Below, one piece after another: positions 50,544-63,200 of a DNA stretch of 64,000 bases. The DNA comes from Dromaius novaehollandiae. Its lineage: Eukaryota; Chordata; Aves; Casuariiformes; Dromaiidae. The notes beneath the pieces were generated by a model. It was not told the DNA's origin and ran no database searches. It worked only from the letters and a program-made list of their open reading frames with translations. The stretch spans positions 13,669,543-13,733,542 of the forward strand of contig NC_088130.1 of NCBI RefSeq assembly GCF_036370855.1. The letters are read 5' to 3'. How positions within the stretch are numbered: the first letter of the stretch is position 1; each line of letters opens with the position of its first letter. The position numbers and the translations under genes are program-made.

Positions 50544-50756
50544 GAAGCATCTTCTCCCATCACTCTGCAGAGGTTGGTGTTTACGGGGGTACTTGTGAAA
50601 TGCTTTGGTCTTAGCTGGAGCGTGCATGTTTTCTGATGGTTTCCAGGTGCACTCCTTGGGACGATAGCCCTGCCAATCAATTAGATAGCAGAGCTTTCCC
50701 CAGTGGAGTTTAGAGTCCAAAATTTGCTGTAGCTGGTAGTCTGCCTCTGCTGTCAT
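50511..50756 (-). pseudogene. Ty3/gypsy integrase C-terminal chromodomain remnant
   Basis: The minus-strand frame of 81 codons has a chromodomain-like core at residues 7-45 (about 50738-50622). It shows QQILDSK, then KLCYLIDWQGY, RPKECTW and KPSENM, in the order and spacing of the chromodomain closing the integrase of chromovirus-type Ty3/gypsy retrotransposons (compare ILDSR...YLVDWEGYGPEE.SW.P). The W in IDW and the later TW are kept. Such domains guide integration through histone contacts. Reverse transcriptase, RNase H and the integrase core are not visible upstream on this strand, so the copy is a deleted 3' remnant. A cellular chromodomain gene is less likely, given the LDSR-like lead and the LTR that follows. 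Confidence 0.75.
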
Positions 50757-51145
50757 GACTGCTATAGGTCTCCTTCAGGTGATCCTCCCATCTAGAGCTG
50801 GGGCATGGGATGGGTCAGGGCTGGGACTCTCTGGACAGAGTCAGAGGCTGCAAAGCTGCAGGAGCCGGGTCTGACAGCTGCCCCAGGCTCTGGAGCAGGT
50901 TAGCCCTGCCTGTCTCAGCTCAGAGGACCTCAGCCAGCCCAAGCCATAGTGTGATCGTTGCCCCCCCCCCCTCAATTTCCAGAGTCAGCTCCACGGATCA
51001 TGCTGCATGCTTGGCAGCTCTCCAGCAAGGCAGCACTGGCCGTGGACACCAGGTTGGTCCCCAGGGAACTGCTCCAAGTAAATGTATGAGGTTTTAGGGG
51101 CAGGGGTTGCTGTGGGGGCAGGGGCCGTTACAGGAGCCTGCAGGG
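50757..51145 (-). mobile_element. GC-rich flank, possibly more of the gypsy insertion
   Basis: The GC-rich composition of the insertion continues to about 51145 and then changes abruptly to AT-rich intron. It includes a C11 run (50961-50971). Minus-strand reading gives a Pro/Ala/Thr-rich stretch followed by LEQFPGD, faintly like the start of a gypsy gag (PE.FDGD), but frames are broken and I cannot confirm this. It may be retained gag sequence brought next to the chromodomain by an internal deletion, or unrelated GC-rich DNA. Confidence 0.3.
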
Positions 51146-52545
51146 CTGTAGTCTCGATTTCCACATATTGGTATATTTTGGAAAAAAAGCCTTTTAAATT
51201 CTGAATAATATCTTACAATGAATTATCACTGAAGATAAAATCATATTCAGTGTAAACCACTAAGCAACCATTAGACTATATCTTTTTCTCAAGAGGCTGA
51301 GCTATATTTGAACTAGCGATTGAGATATTAATATGGAAAATACAAATGTTCTCCTACTGCAGTGAAAGTACAAACTCAGTATTTTGCCTGAACTCTCAAC
51401 CTCACTGTTCCTTTTTCAATGGAAAAGATATATCATATCTTTCTGAAAAGATTAGCAATCTTTTCTTCAGTGTTAATGTTAGAGCTCATACCCATCAGTT
51501 AGTTACTGTTTGTTTGTAGGACGTGGGTTTTTTCCCCAGATTGTTACACATACCATCTACTGAAGTACTTTTCTCTTAAGTCTACTATACATTAATGAAA
51601 GCATGCTGTGGAGGAATCACTAAACTCTGGCTGAGCTGGAGGTGTTCATATAAGCTCTCATACATCTCATTGTAGTCATAATGCTAGCTATATATTTAGA
51701 ATGATTGTGGATACAATTTGAAGAAGGCTGTATGATGTAAGCATTCAATAGTATAGTTATTAATCTTGTCTTGAAAGGATGAGAAGAATAAAATGTGTAT
51801 CCACTGAAGGAACGTTTGCACAGCAGAGGGAAAAAGAAGCCTTCAGTAATCTGCATGCTGCTTGTAACCCTGTATTGAGATACCGAACCTCAGCCCTTCT
51901 ATCTCGGGATGGTTTCAGATGCTCAGGAGGAATTCTCTTCCCTCCTTCTTCCCTCCCCCTTCCCTAGAAACGGGAGATTTTTTTTCTGTTTTCTTTTTCT
52001 TTTTTCCCTCCCTTGAAGGGAAGCTGTTGACCATACTTGGAAACAGATCCTAACTCACAGTCAGTTGCTCCAGAGGAGTCTGGAGAATCCTCTCTGAAGT
52101 TCTGCAGTAGCAACACCTGCATTTCTTTCCAAAGTTAGAAGATCTATTCAAACGTTTCTGCTTCTGAAGCATAGAACAAGCACCCTGTTAACATCTTACC
52201 ACTATATCCAAGCAGGTGTATATGAGTTATTTACCAGTTCAGAGGTCTTCAACATCAGTGATGCCTTGAGCTCTGCTGTTCCTTGCCTTTGGTATATGAC
52301 ACTTGGGTTTTCTGAAGATTGGAAGTTTATTAATTGGAGATAATTCAGCTAAATATAGAGATCTATAATATCTCACTGGAGGTGAGACCATGTGATTCAT
52401 TTTTCTGAATGGCTTTAAATTCTTTAAAGCCATAAGAAGTGGATCTCATTTTTTTGAAGATTAAAACATTTTCTCAATAAGATGTGGAAGCAAGAATTCA
52501 TTGCAGTGAATTAGAAGGATAGTTTCCTCCTCCATGTTTGAAGTT

Positions 52546-52592
52546 AATTCTCATTTAATTCTCATTTAAATTCTCATTAAATTCTCATTTAA
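52546..52592. repeat. Four imperfect tandem copies of AATTCTCATTTA
   Basis: The motif (A)ATTCTCATTTA recurs four times with 11-13 base spacing and small changes in the A/T run. It is an intronic minisatellite-like array of no evident function. Confidence 0.8.
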
Positions 52593-55500
52593 TGCAAACA
52601 GAACTAGAAAAACATTATTTTCCTTAGTAAATATATGGTCTATTATATGGCAAAACAGCAGTTCCAGTACAGTTCAGGTCAAAAAAGCATTCCTAGACTC
52701 TGGTTTAAGTTGCTGTTTGCATCATTCAGTGTGTTTAAATATGATATGCTCTATAAATAGTTATTATTGCCATTGACAATTTGATGCTAAGAAGTGTCAT
52801 ATTCACCTCACAGAACATTTTCTGAATTTATGTTTGGATTTATACTCAGAAAAAAAGTAGTAGGTCTCTAGAATATTATCTTCTCAGGTTTTTTTCACAT
52901 TGTATGAGTCAAATTTCAGATGTATTATTGACTAAGAAATCTCCAAAGAGAAGTCAAATGCTCAAAGAAGGTAGTATTAGTGATTTAATAGATGATTCTT
53001 TTAGTTGTGAGTCAGTGGCCTGGACCAGTACTCAGGAGACTGTATTGCTCTTTCAGATGGAATATAAAAATTAAGGTTCAGCTCATTTGTGTAATCACTA
53101 AGTATTCACCGTTGTGTCTTGGGAAAGTTTCATGTTTTGCACATTATCTTTATAATTTGAAGTAGGTAGGTATTTGTCAGCTTAGGATGTCCTGTATTTC
53201 ATTGGTAAGAGAGTTTACTTAATTGTCTGCATATTCCAGCCCAGACCTAATTCTTTAGTGTGACAGAAAACATGATGTTTGTACAGATAATTTGTTCTCT
53301 GTTTTGAGGTTTTATTTAATTTTTTGGCCCTGCAAGGCGAAGGTTAATTAAATGCAAGTTACCATCTCCAAGGGCCTGAAGAATGAAAATATAAATAGAC
53401 AATTCATGAGATATGATTCTCTCTATGAAAAAGAAGAATTTTTCATAAAGCTACCTTACAAAATTAGAACTAAAAAAAGAATACATTTACATTCATTTAG
53501 ATACATATTTACAAAGCCTTCATTAAATTAAAATTGCCATCAGAATGTAAGAACAATAGGGATAACTATCTGCCTGTTCTTAATCTTTGCATATCGCACA
53601 ATGATACATGTAATTAAGCTGAATGAAACAAATACTTGGTTTCTCATACCCAATATATGTGCATAAGCAAAAAAATTAAATCTAACCATGATGAGGTTAA
53701 CCTAAACTCTAATTTTATCCAAATCTTATAATTGCCACCAACAACTACCTGTTAAAGGAAAAGAAGTTGGCATTCTCTTCAAAATGACTTTTTGTTAATA
53801 CCCTACTAAACATGCACTGCCATTCTGATATTGAATACTTGCCTCCGTGTCCTACCTGCATGTCCTTGCAGATGTTGGTGTATGGACAGTGTGGAGACCT
53901 ACTGTGTCAGAGAACATGCGCTGCGACAAGTTGCAGCCTTGGCTGGTTTTGGCTCAAGCAGTAGAGTGGTATCTTTTTGTGTTTTATGGTCCTTGCTCCT
54001 TTCCTGACTGGAACCATGTAATTGCAAAATAGAAATTAGAGGCCATTAGGCCTTGACTTCTGGCTGTGTTCTTCTGTAGACACTGGGTAACCTCTATGTA
54101 TGACACAAACATTTTACTGTGGACCTGGGAGATTAAGCTATGAAATGAATTAAGTTGTAAAAAAAATGAATACTGAACTGAAAATGAAGTACGAGGAGAG
54201 TGGAAATTTCAGGGCTAGTGCTAGAGTATGTGATTTAAAAAAAAAAAATTAGACAATGCAATGCATAAGAAATTATATATCATAAAATTGCTTTTCTTTT
54301 TAAATATATACATAATGCAAATGATGACAGTATTTACTCAACAATATAAAACAGCAGTGTGTTCCTTAAAAGCAGACCATATAGCCAAATGAAAAAAAAC
54401 AAAATAAAAAACTGCCAGTAGCTAAGTCTGGTGCCTATTTAAATTCTTTCCATTAATTCATCCACATTAGAAGATATTTCTTCAGATTAAGAATACCCCT
54501 TCATTTGTTACGGATGGTAATGTCTGCCCTAGGAAGACAAAGTATAAGGATTGCAGGCCAAGATTAAGGAAAAATAACAAGCCTGTAAGAGAAAGGATTA
54601 GAAGAGTGATGGAGAAATAACTATGGTACCTCTATAAATGCCAACATGTATATTCTTCCTACAGTAAATCTACACTGCACATTCAAATTTATTCTCTACA
54701 TATAAAATATCACGTGCGGTTTTTCAGCTTGCAGAATCAGAAATGCTCTTTCCCAAACTGAGATTGATTTTTAGAAAGAAGATTCAGCTGTCATTTCTTG
54801 TTGTGAGGTTGATTGTTTTTGTTAATGGAGGTCATTTCTATAACTATGTACAGTATTTTTGTTAGTTATTCATTTTTCTGATATTTTGTAAGGTAATAAC
54901 GTACCAACTAAAAATCATGAAGATGTCCATCTTTTTTCTTTGTGGTATTAGCCCATAAACATGTTTCATTTGTTCTTGATATATTGTTTTGGAGATGAGG
55001 ATGCTATCATTATTCAAAATATTATTCATAAGTCTGATGCGTTTCTGTGATATTTTCAAACATGGCTAGGTCTGAGGATACTCCAGACCAGAATCATAAA
55101 TTGTACAGGGAGGATCAGAAAAGTGTTAGTACAGGCTACACTAAAGTCACAGGCAAATTGTGCTAAATTTTCAGTGCCTGTTTCTGAGGTGTATACAATT
55201 CTGCTAAGATGTGGTAGAATTGTGTAGAATTTATGTGTATTCATATTTAGGTAATTTATGACCAAGTGAAAACTTTCACTTTAGGCTCCTGTTGAAAAAT
55301 GTCTCACCTATGATTCTACTATGCTTTATTTACAAAAAAATATGGTATTGTATTTTCTTAGTAGACTTTTAACATTCTTATCCATTTGTCACATTAAAGT
55401 ACATATAGTATTGAATTCATCTCAGTTATGATTGTTCTCTGAGTGTCGAAAGTAACAAATACAAGCAGGCTTCTATGATTCTTTTATGACGTGAAATGCA

Positions 55501-56016
55501 ATTTTTGTGACTGATGAAATTTTTTTCATTTCGTCTTTGAGTAAGACCAGCCCAACTATAGTGATAATGACCTCAACTGGCTAAGTATGTAGGTCTTTAC
55601 TCAGGTACTTCATTTGTGAGATACGTGCTTCTGCTCAAATCATCTGGCAGCCCCAGCTGTACTGATTGCACACTGCTGTGGAAGCTGGCAATGATTCCGG
55701 TTCATTGGGTTGTATACAGCATATGAAGCTACAGATGACTTCTTTATTATCACCTTATGGACCATGATGAGACATCCTTTGAAGAAGGTGATTTCTCTTT
55801 GATTGTCTTGCATAAAACCCCACAATTGGAAGATTTATGACATGAGTTGGCAGTTGACTGCTGTCTTTGTTGTAAGAATGCAAATCTGAACAAATCCACA
55901 AATTTCTATTGTACAGGGCATTTGCTTTTGTTTGGAGTGGTTTACTTTTATAGAGCGTCTTTTCCAACTGGATGACTTGTCTTTTCAGGTTACATGCACT
56001 TTGTTGCACATTCACA

Positions 56017-56040
56017 GTTTGTTTGTTTGTTTGTTTGTTT
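56017..56040. repeat. GTTT tetranucleotide microsatellite (6 copies)
   Basis: Six uninterrupted GTTT units followed by a short T run. Confidence 0.9.
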
Positions 56041-57233
56041 TTCCTATAAGGCCTGTAAAATTGGGCATTCCCTGTTGTCTACTGTGTAACAAGAGATCTT
56101 TAAGGCAGATTTTTGTCTGTGGCATGATGTCATAGGTTAGTTGTCCTGGAAATTTTTTTTTTCAGATCATCGTGTTTGAGAGACTTACCTCTTTTGGCTT
56201 CTGTTTCCAAATATTCAATATTAATCTACTAATCCAGCAACATATTGCTTTGTAGACATATATTGGATATGATGAGTTGCACTTGAGTACAAAATGTTTG
56301 GTACTTCTTCTGCACATAGGACATATACTCTGTTTATATTTTCTGCCTTTTTTTTCTTTTGATGTTTTTTCTGGCATACATTCTTCACATTACTATGGTC
56401 TTCAGTAGACCGCAACAAAAAATAGTTTCCATATTTTGCCAGAAGCATTGAGATTTCATGAACTCTTTTTTTTCCCCCAAAAACAAACCTGACACCTCCA
56501 CCCTTGCTTTGAACTCATGAAACACATAGAAAAGCTTGTTTCAAAATGTCTTGTAGTGAATATTTAATTATTATATCAGTCTTCTTTACTGTGTGTCCCA
56601 ATGAATAAGTAATGGTAAATCTCTGAAAATTATGCAGGTGGGCTCTTAATAGGTTGCCTGTAATTTAATCAAATAAATTATTCTGTGTTATGATCAAAAT
56701 GGGATGAATTTTTTGGACAAAGTTTCCTTTCATTTAAAATGGATTCTGATAAAATTCACTTAGCAGTTCTGGTTAGAAAACTATATCATAAAATATTAAA
56801 TCCTTCAAATGATTTCTTTTTCCATTTAAGATAAATTTATATTTCAGGAATTACTTCTCTTTAAGGAGAAATTTACAGATTTCAAAAAGAATAAGTTAAA
56901 TAGTCAGTTATTAAATGCAAGTTAAAGACAAAATGCTGATAAATCAGAACACTTGGGCCCAGTTCAGCTTAGGCAGCGCTGAGATTGCAAGCCCTAGTGT
57001 TTCACACACATATTACACAAGTCTTGTACATGACATAGGCTGCTTAATTTTTCTGTTGCCCAGGTGCAATACCCACTCTCATTAAATCTCTTGATCGGCA
57101 TTTATTTTCAGTTCAATGAAGAGCAAGGGTGCAGAACAATCAATATCAGCTGAAAGGGCTTTAGTTCATGCTTTTAGATCAGACAGCCTCTGTGGGGAAA
57201 CAATTTTTTAAATTAGAGACTCTCTCATTCCTG

Positions 57234-57250
57234 TTTTTTTTTTTTTTTTT
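57234..57250. repeat. Poly-T tract (17 T) beside GC-richer segment
   Basis: T17, then about 170 bases with more GC and CpG than the surroundings (to about 57420). A minus-strand retrocopy with a poly-A tail would look like this, but no polyadenylation signal, coding frame or flanking duplication was recognised. Confidence 0.6.
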
Positions 57251-60200
57251 GAAGACACTCTCCCCCGCTTACTGCTGTGGCCTGCCCCTGCCTGTCCTCC
57301 TGGGCTGAACCTGGCGCCCGAGGTTGTCTCCGAGATGCCCCTGACGCCGCGTTTTGTAGCACAGAGCCAGCGGCTCCTCTCAGCCTCGAGATAGGGCTAC
57401 GTGCTCTGTTTGCTCATCTCTACAGCGGATAAACAGGATGTCTTCTGCAAGGGTAAAACTGCAAATACCAGGCGTAGATTTGGGGAAACTGTAGGGTTTG
57501 GTTCAAAGCTCAGTGACTGATGTTTGAAAAGCACATACTATAGCTCATTCCCTTTTTCCGGCTTTCTTTTACATACCTGACTTCAAGCCAGGTCGTTTGA
57601 ATCTGGCAAACACTGGTGGCTGTTGAAAGGGGAGGACCTTTCCTGCTTTCTCGGTTACAGCTGCTTTTTCCTACCACCTCTCTTTTGCCAATATCAGCAT
57701 TCATGTGGCCACATCCTGAGCTGGATAGCAGCAGATCCAGCTCAGAAAGAGCTCCACTTGTGTCAGCACACAGGGCGGCAAGTGGGAGTGGGCGACGGGA
57801 GCTGGACAGCAGTGGGGTCCTACCTTTTGGCAGTAGCTCAGATTTTTGCCAGATTAAAGTAGCAGTGTAACCACAGCTTTATGGATGGCTTTCCATGGTC
57901 ACTCTTTTCATAGCATATTATTCAAATTTCTGTTGAAATCACGTTTATTCACTACAGTGAGTGTTCGACACTAGCTTCCTCCTTCTTGCTTCATATGATT
58001 CAGTGTACTTCTGTTTTTTTTCTGTTTCTGTGGGCAGTTGTGAAAATTATATACAAAGAGAAGATTCTGTGTATCAAGGAACTGAATGCAGTCTGCATTG
58101 CTAAGAAATAACTCCAGCATTTTGGATACCCTCTATCTTGTCATTTCCTGCTGGTGATGAACCAGCCCAGTATATTCCTGCTTTCAGCTCTGTCCTCATG
58201 CCTGTATTCATATTAGTAGTCAAATACTCTGGGCAGTGCATTCCCAATGAATTATTGCACTTCTGTGACAGCTGAGTTGTTTTGGCTGTGCGCCACATGC
58301 CTCAGATTACCATCCGAAGCATGCAATAATTTCTGACAAAATGCATTCTTCTCATGTCATATTATCTAAATGAATTATAATCCATTGACTGTACACATAG
58401 TTGTCTCAGAGACTGTTTAATGATCCATGCCTAAAAATTTCTACGTTCTAACAATGTGTGCTTTGATCTGGAGCTTTCTCTCTCCTTAACTTTCTTAAAC
58501 AGCAGCAATCAGCGCTGCCATTGTTGGAGTCACTGGGCACATTTCTGCGGTTGGCCTTAGTTGTTTATTGTGGCAGTACAACCCATCAATCCTCTTTTTT
58601 TTTCCAAGTTTTTTCATGACTTGTAAATGTTTCTGAAGACATAAATGCTAATAGGCCAGATTCTTCAGTGTCTTGCATCAGTCTTGTGGCTAACAAGTTA
58701 AAACCATGATTTGTGTACAGTGAGGCTTCGTGATAAATGTATCTAATCGACTCGATTTTAGAAATAACTGCAAACCTTTTTACAGGCTTACTACTCAGTT
58801 TGATTCCTTAATCTGTTTTTTTTGTTTTTTTAGATACAAAATATATGTGTACCCATATACATATAGAATACATAGTTTATCTATATGGAAGCTCAGTGCG
58901 TAAATGCAACTCATTCTGTATGCATTTTATCAACAGTGCAAAATGCTATTACCAAGAAGCCTGGAGAGCAATGAAAAATAGATGCTTTTCTCTCTCTCTC
59001 TTTATATCATCTTAAATTGTGACCTGCAGCAGGATCAACAGCAATGCCAGTATAGAAGAGTAAGCGTGTAACAGATGTTGCCGTGGTTTTGTTAGAACAG
59101 TTAATACTGAGGCATTGCTTTCTCAAAAAACACTGGACACAAAAAATAATTGTTTCAAAGGAAGAGGAAGAAATAGTAAGACAGGTGTATCTACAGTAAT
59201 GGCTCTATTTCCATACAATTTGCATTGAATTTTGTTTTCTTTCAGATAGGAGTTTTTTACTTTTGATACTATTCCATTATTTCTCTTCTATTTTAAGGAA
59301 TTATGTTGTTTAAAATCAAACAAAACCCTTCACTAAAATCGATGTGAATGTGCATAAACCTTTTACAAATACAGATAAATATTTCTTCACTACTCTGCTG
59401 CAATGCATGGCAATTTTTCTTCCTGTGCCCTCTTTGAAAGACTGTACCTACAGATCTGGGGCTCCTGGACAAACCTCAAGATGATCAATGTGTGTCTCTA
59501 TGATCTCATGAAAGTGGAGAAATTACACTGCAATCCAGTGTTAGAGGACATGGACAAGGAGATAAATTTCTCCTTGTGCCCCTGAATGAGCCTACCCAGT
59601 CAAAGGCAAATGTGTGCATACGGATGCAGCTTTCTATGATGTGCCAGAAGAATAAGAATTATCTTGATCCTCAATTCTTGATCAGAAAGACTTTAGCCAC
59701 TGGCTAATGCTTCTTTTTTCCCCAAAGAAGAGTGTTTGGACCCTCTTCCTTATTCCACTTCTGTCCTTGAGGAGTGAGGGAAGAGATCTGCCTCTGAAAA
59801 TACTGGAGATCCTAGGGAAGAGCGGCAGTGATGAAGGGCAGTATCGCAGTGCGTACCGAGGAATACTGGGAAGTGAAGTCACTTGGGAATTCCTTTGACA
59901 GCTGGGGTTTGCGGCCATACATTCAAATCCCATTCTGTCCACTAGCTGGTTTTCTTAAATATGGACACCATAATGATGCACAAAGACTAAACTCAGTGCT
60001 GGGCATTGTATAAACATGTAATACATGAGTCAGCCTAAAATTCTTGCCGGGAAGATGCCAGGGAAGAAACAGTGAGATCAGTGCAGGAACTGGGTGTTAG
60101 GATAAACCATATTACAGGCTGTGTCACAGTAGGACAGCTGAAACCTTGCCATGTCTCTTTTGTTTTTAAAAAAGCTGGTGATTTCTATCTCTCAGAGAGA

Positions 60201-63200
60201 GAGTGTACTTCATTTCTATGAGCTTTTAGCTCCTGAAGACTTGGAACTGGCTGCAGAACTCGGTCTGTTCACTTGAAAGTACCATAGCAAGACCATATTT
60301 GTATCAGTGGGGACGTGTCACGTGGATTTTAATACAGGATAGTGTTTAAACTATCTTTTCATGTTCACAGCATTAACATTGGTCCAGCTTTAACAGCTGT
60401 TGAAATGTTACTCTTACTGTGCTATTAAATGTTGTTTATTAGCATATTTATTAAAATATTTTGTTTAGTATCTGCAGTGTCCATGTATGCTCTCTATATA
60501 TTCTAAATCCTACATGGGATAGCTTCTTCTATTAACACATTCATAGTCTTGATGCCCTTGAGGTGAATTATCCTGAATTATCTATAAAGAGATTTCCTCC
60601 TCCACAGGATAATAATAAGTTCAGGATCTCTGCCAAGTTATTTGACTTTTGTTTTTGAATATAGTTTTTTTCTGCTGAAGTAACCTCTGTTGTAACTATG
60701 GTGCATCTATAACCTATGAAAAAAAAGACAAATGTTCTCAGAACAGTTTGGTTTTGTGTCTTGGTGGCTTTTTATAGTTTTGGATAGGTGGTGTTTTGTT
60801 TTTTTCAAATGGCAATGAGTGTTTATTGAGTGCAGTACAACAAGACTGAATTTCTACATTTTGCACCTGATTCTTCTTTGTTAGGCTTTGTTTACTTGTT
60901 TAGATTCCCCTTTTCTTTCAGTTCAAGTGAAAAAAATCTTGGAAACTGAAACAATGGTTGTACTTTTCACTGCCGAGACAGCTCTTAAACAGATTGGTTT
61001 CTTTTATTTCATAGATATGTCCTTGTTATCACAACCATGGAATGGGTTTACAATCAGTTTGTTGCTTGTAATGTATACCAATGCTCACTCACCAAATATT
61101 TGGCTAAATTCTGAAAAATGTATTTCATTGCTGCTCCTGTGGCTTGATTAATGAATAAAAAATGGAATCAGACTATGTGCAGCAATCCTGGCACGGAAAT
61201 TCACAAGAAGAAATAAAATAAAAATCCAGTCTTTTAGAAGAAAAGGTGTTAAAAGTATGTTTAATATCTGTTCCAGGCATTGAGAAAGCTAAGGAAAATA
61301 AATGCTCCAAGATAGTCTGATATACTTAGCCGTCATGGAGAACGCAATAGATAGTCTTTCCATTTGAAATTTATCAAAGAGTCAAAGGCGCATTGGATAC
61401 TGGGTGAAGGTTTGGAGGAAATTTGGAGTTCTGCTTGTTCTGATTGAAAGTTTTGATGAATTTGGACCTGTTGAAAATTCCCTCCTCCTGTCTTTCCCGA
61501 TAAAGGCTCTACTCTTCTCTGAATCCCATCAAACTTACTTTAATGTTGATGTCTAAGGGACTTTAACATTTCATATTAAGCAGTCTTACATCAATACTCT
61601 CTTTTTGGTAAGAAAGTGAAAGATCTTTTCAGAAAAAAAACCTTTCAGCTACATCTTTCAGAGGTAGCTCCTCTTTGGATGGGATGATGCTGCGCAAATG
61701 CTAGATGACAGAAAAGAGACTCCTACCTGAGGAAGCAGATACTCTAGAAGTAAATGAAATAGAAGTGTATTACAGCTAGTGAGGAATAGAAGAATTATTG
61801 CATGTCTTTTCTGAAGGGGAAAAAAAACCTGGTTTGGTATTCCATCTGTTCAGATCAAGATTCTATGGATTTGTGGAACTAAGTGATTTTGAAATGTAAA
61901 TACAGTGATGGAATATGCAGGTGTTCCCACTGACTGTCATTTTGTTGCTTAATGAGAACAGCCCAAGTCTTTTAAATATTTGGATAGCAAGTTATGATAT
62001 AACTAGAAACTGAGATCTGAAGATCTCTTGGCTTGTGTGTATAGAGATGGCTGAGAAGAACCAGAACATCATTTAAAATATGGCTTACGTGAATTATTCT
62101 GAAACAATCTAGACAAATTATGAACTTATTTCGGTTGAGTAGGTGGTTAATGGCTCCATTTCCAATACTCATTTCTTTGACGTCAAACATAGGCTAAATT
62201 TTGTAATTCTCAGCTATGAGGAAAATATGCAAAATACACATATTAGTAAAGCTGATATCTCATTGAAAAGGTAAACAGTTTCTTCCTGGAGCAGCAAAAA
62301 GCCCATAATAGTCCATAATCAAAAATTAGCTCTGACTTTCCTCCAGCATTTGACAACAAGACTTCTCTACAACTATTGAGTTTCTCAAATGCAAAGTGTA
62401 TTTATAAAAAATCAGATATGAAATGGTTATCCTTCACTTTTGTTTGATATGTAATAACACAACAGCCATAGTCTATGTCTGTCAAATTAAAACACAGCAA
62501 GCAGCGGAGCCCTCAAAATGTCAGAGTCATTTTGTCCCCAGAAAGCATTATCAGTGGAGTCAAAAGCACTGGGAATCTCTGCAACAGCCTGTAGAAGCCA
62601 TTCGGTGATTTTTCAGAGTTGGCTGAAGGCAAATTTTTGGTTTCCTCCATTGAAATGGTGATGGCTTCATCAGATACAAGAAATAGAAGCTAAATGAAGC
62701 TCAGAGGACTTTACCTTTTCTGAGGACTTTTTCCCTCCAGAGTAGTTGCTCTAGCTATAGAACAAGACACAATATATTAGTCTCAGGTGGGGTGGTAAAG
62801 TTGGGTTATCTATACACTTTTCTACTAGTATTTCTCATTGCCATTCCCCATCATATATTTGTGGGGGGGTTGTCATTGTTGCAGACATTTGGATCTCTGT
62901 TTGGGGGCTTGGCAAAGTAGCATTCTTTTTCATGTATGTCCTTTTGGAATTAAACTGTGACTTCCTGTAGGGAGATGACATGCAACAGCCTCTGTAAACT
63001 TATCACAAAAGAAGTCCTTGTTTTCTAGTTTCATGGTATAGAATGAAGCCTTCTCTGACCTATGTCCATTTACTTGAAAGTCATGAAGTAGATAAAATAC
63101 ATTGTTCTTATTACAAAAGCAATGCATTATAGCATCTTTTTCACAGCTATAGCTTACATCTGATGATGCATTAATTCTTTGACAATGCTTCTGAGGAGAT

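Noticed and set aside
49931..50614. 227-codon plus-strand ORF, the longest in the window
   Set aside because: It runs antisense through the inferred LTR and the end of the gypsy chromodomain frame. It has no recognisable domain and a composition explained by GC-rich repeat sequence.
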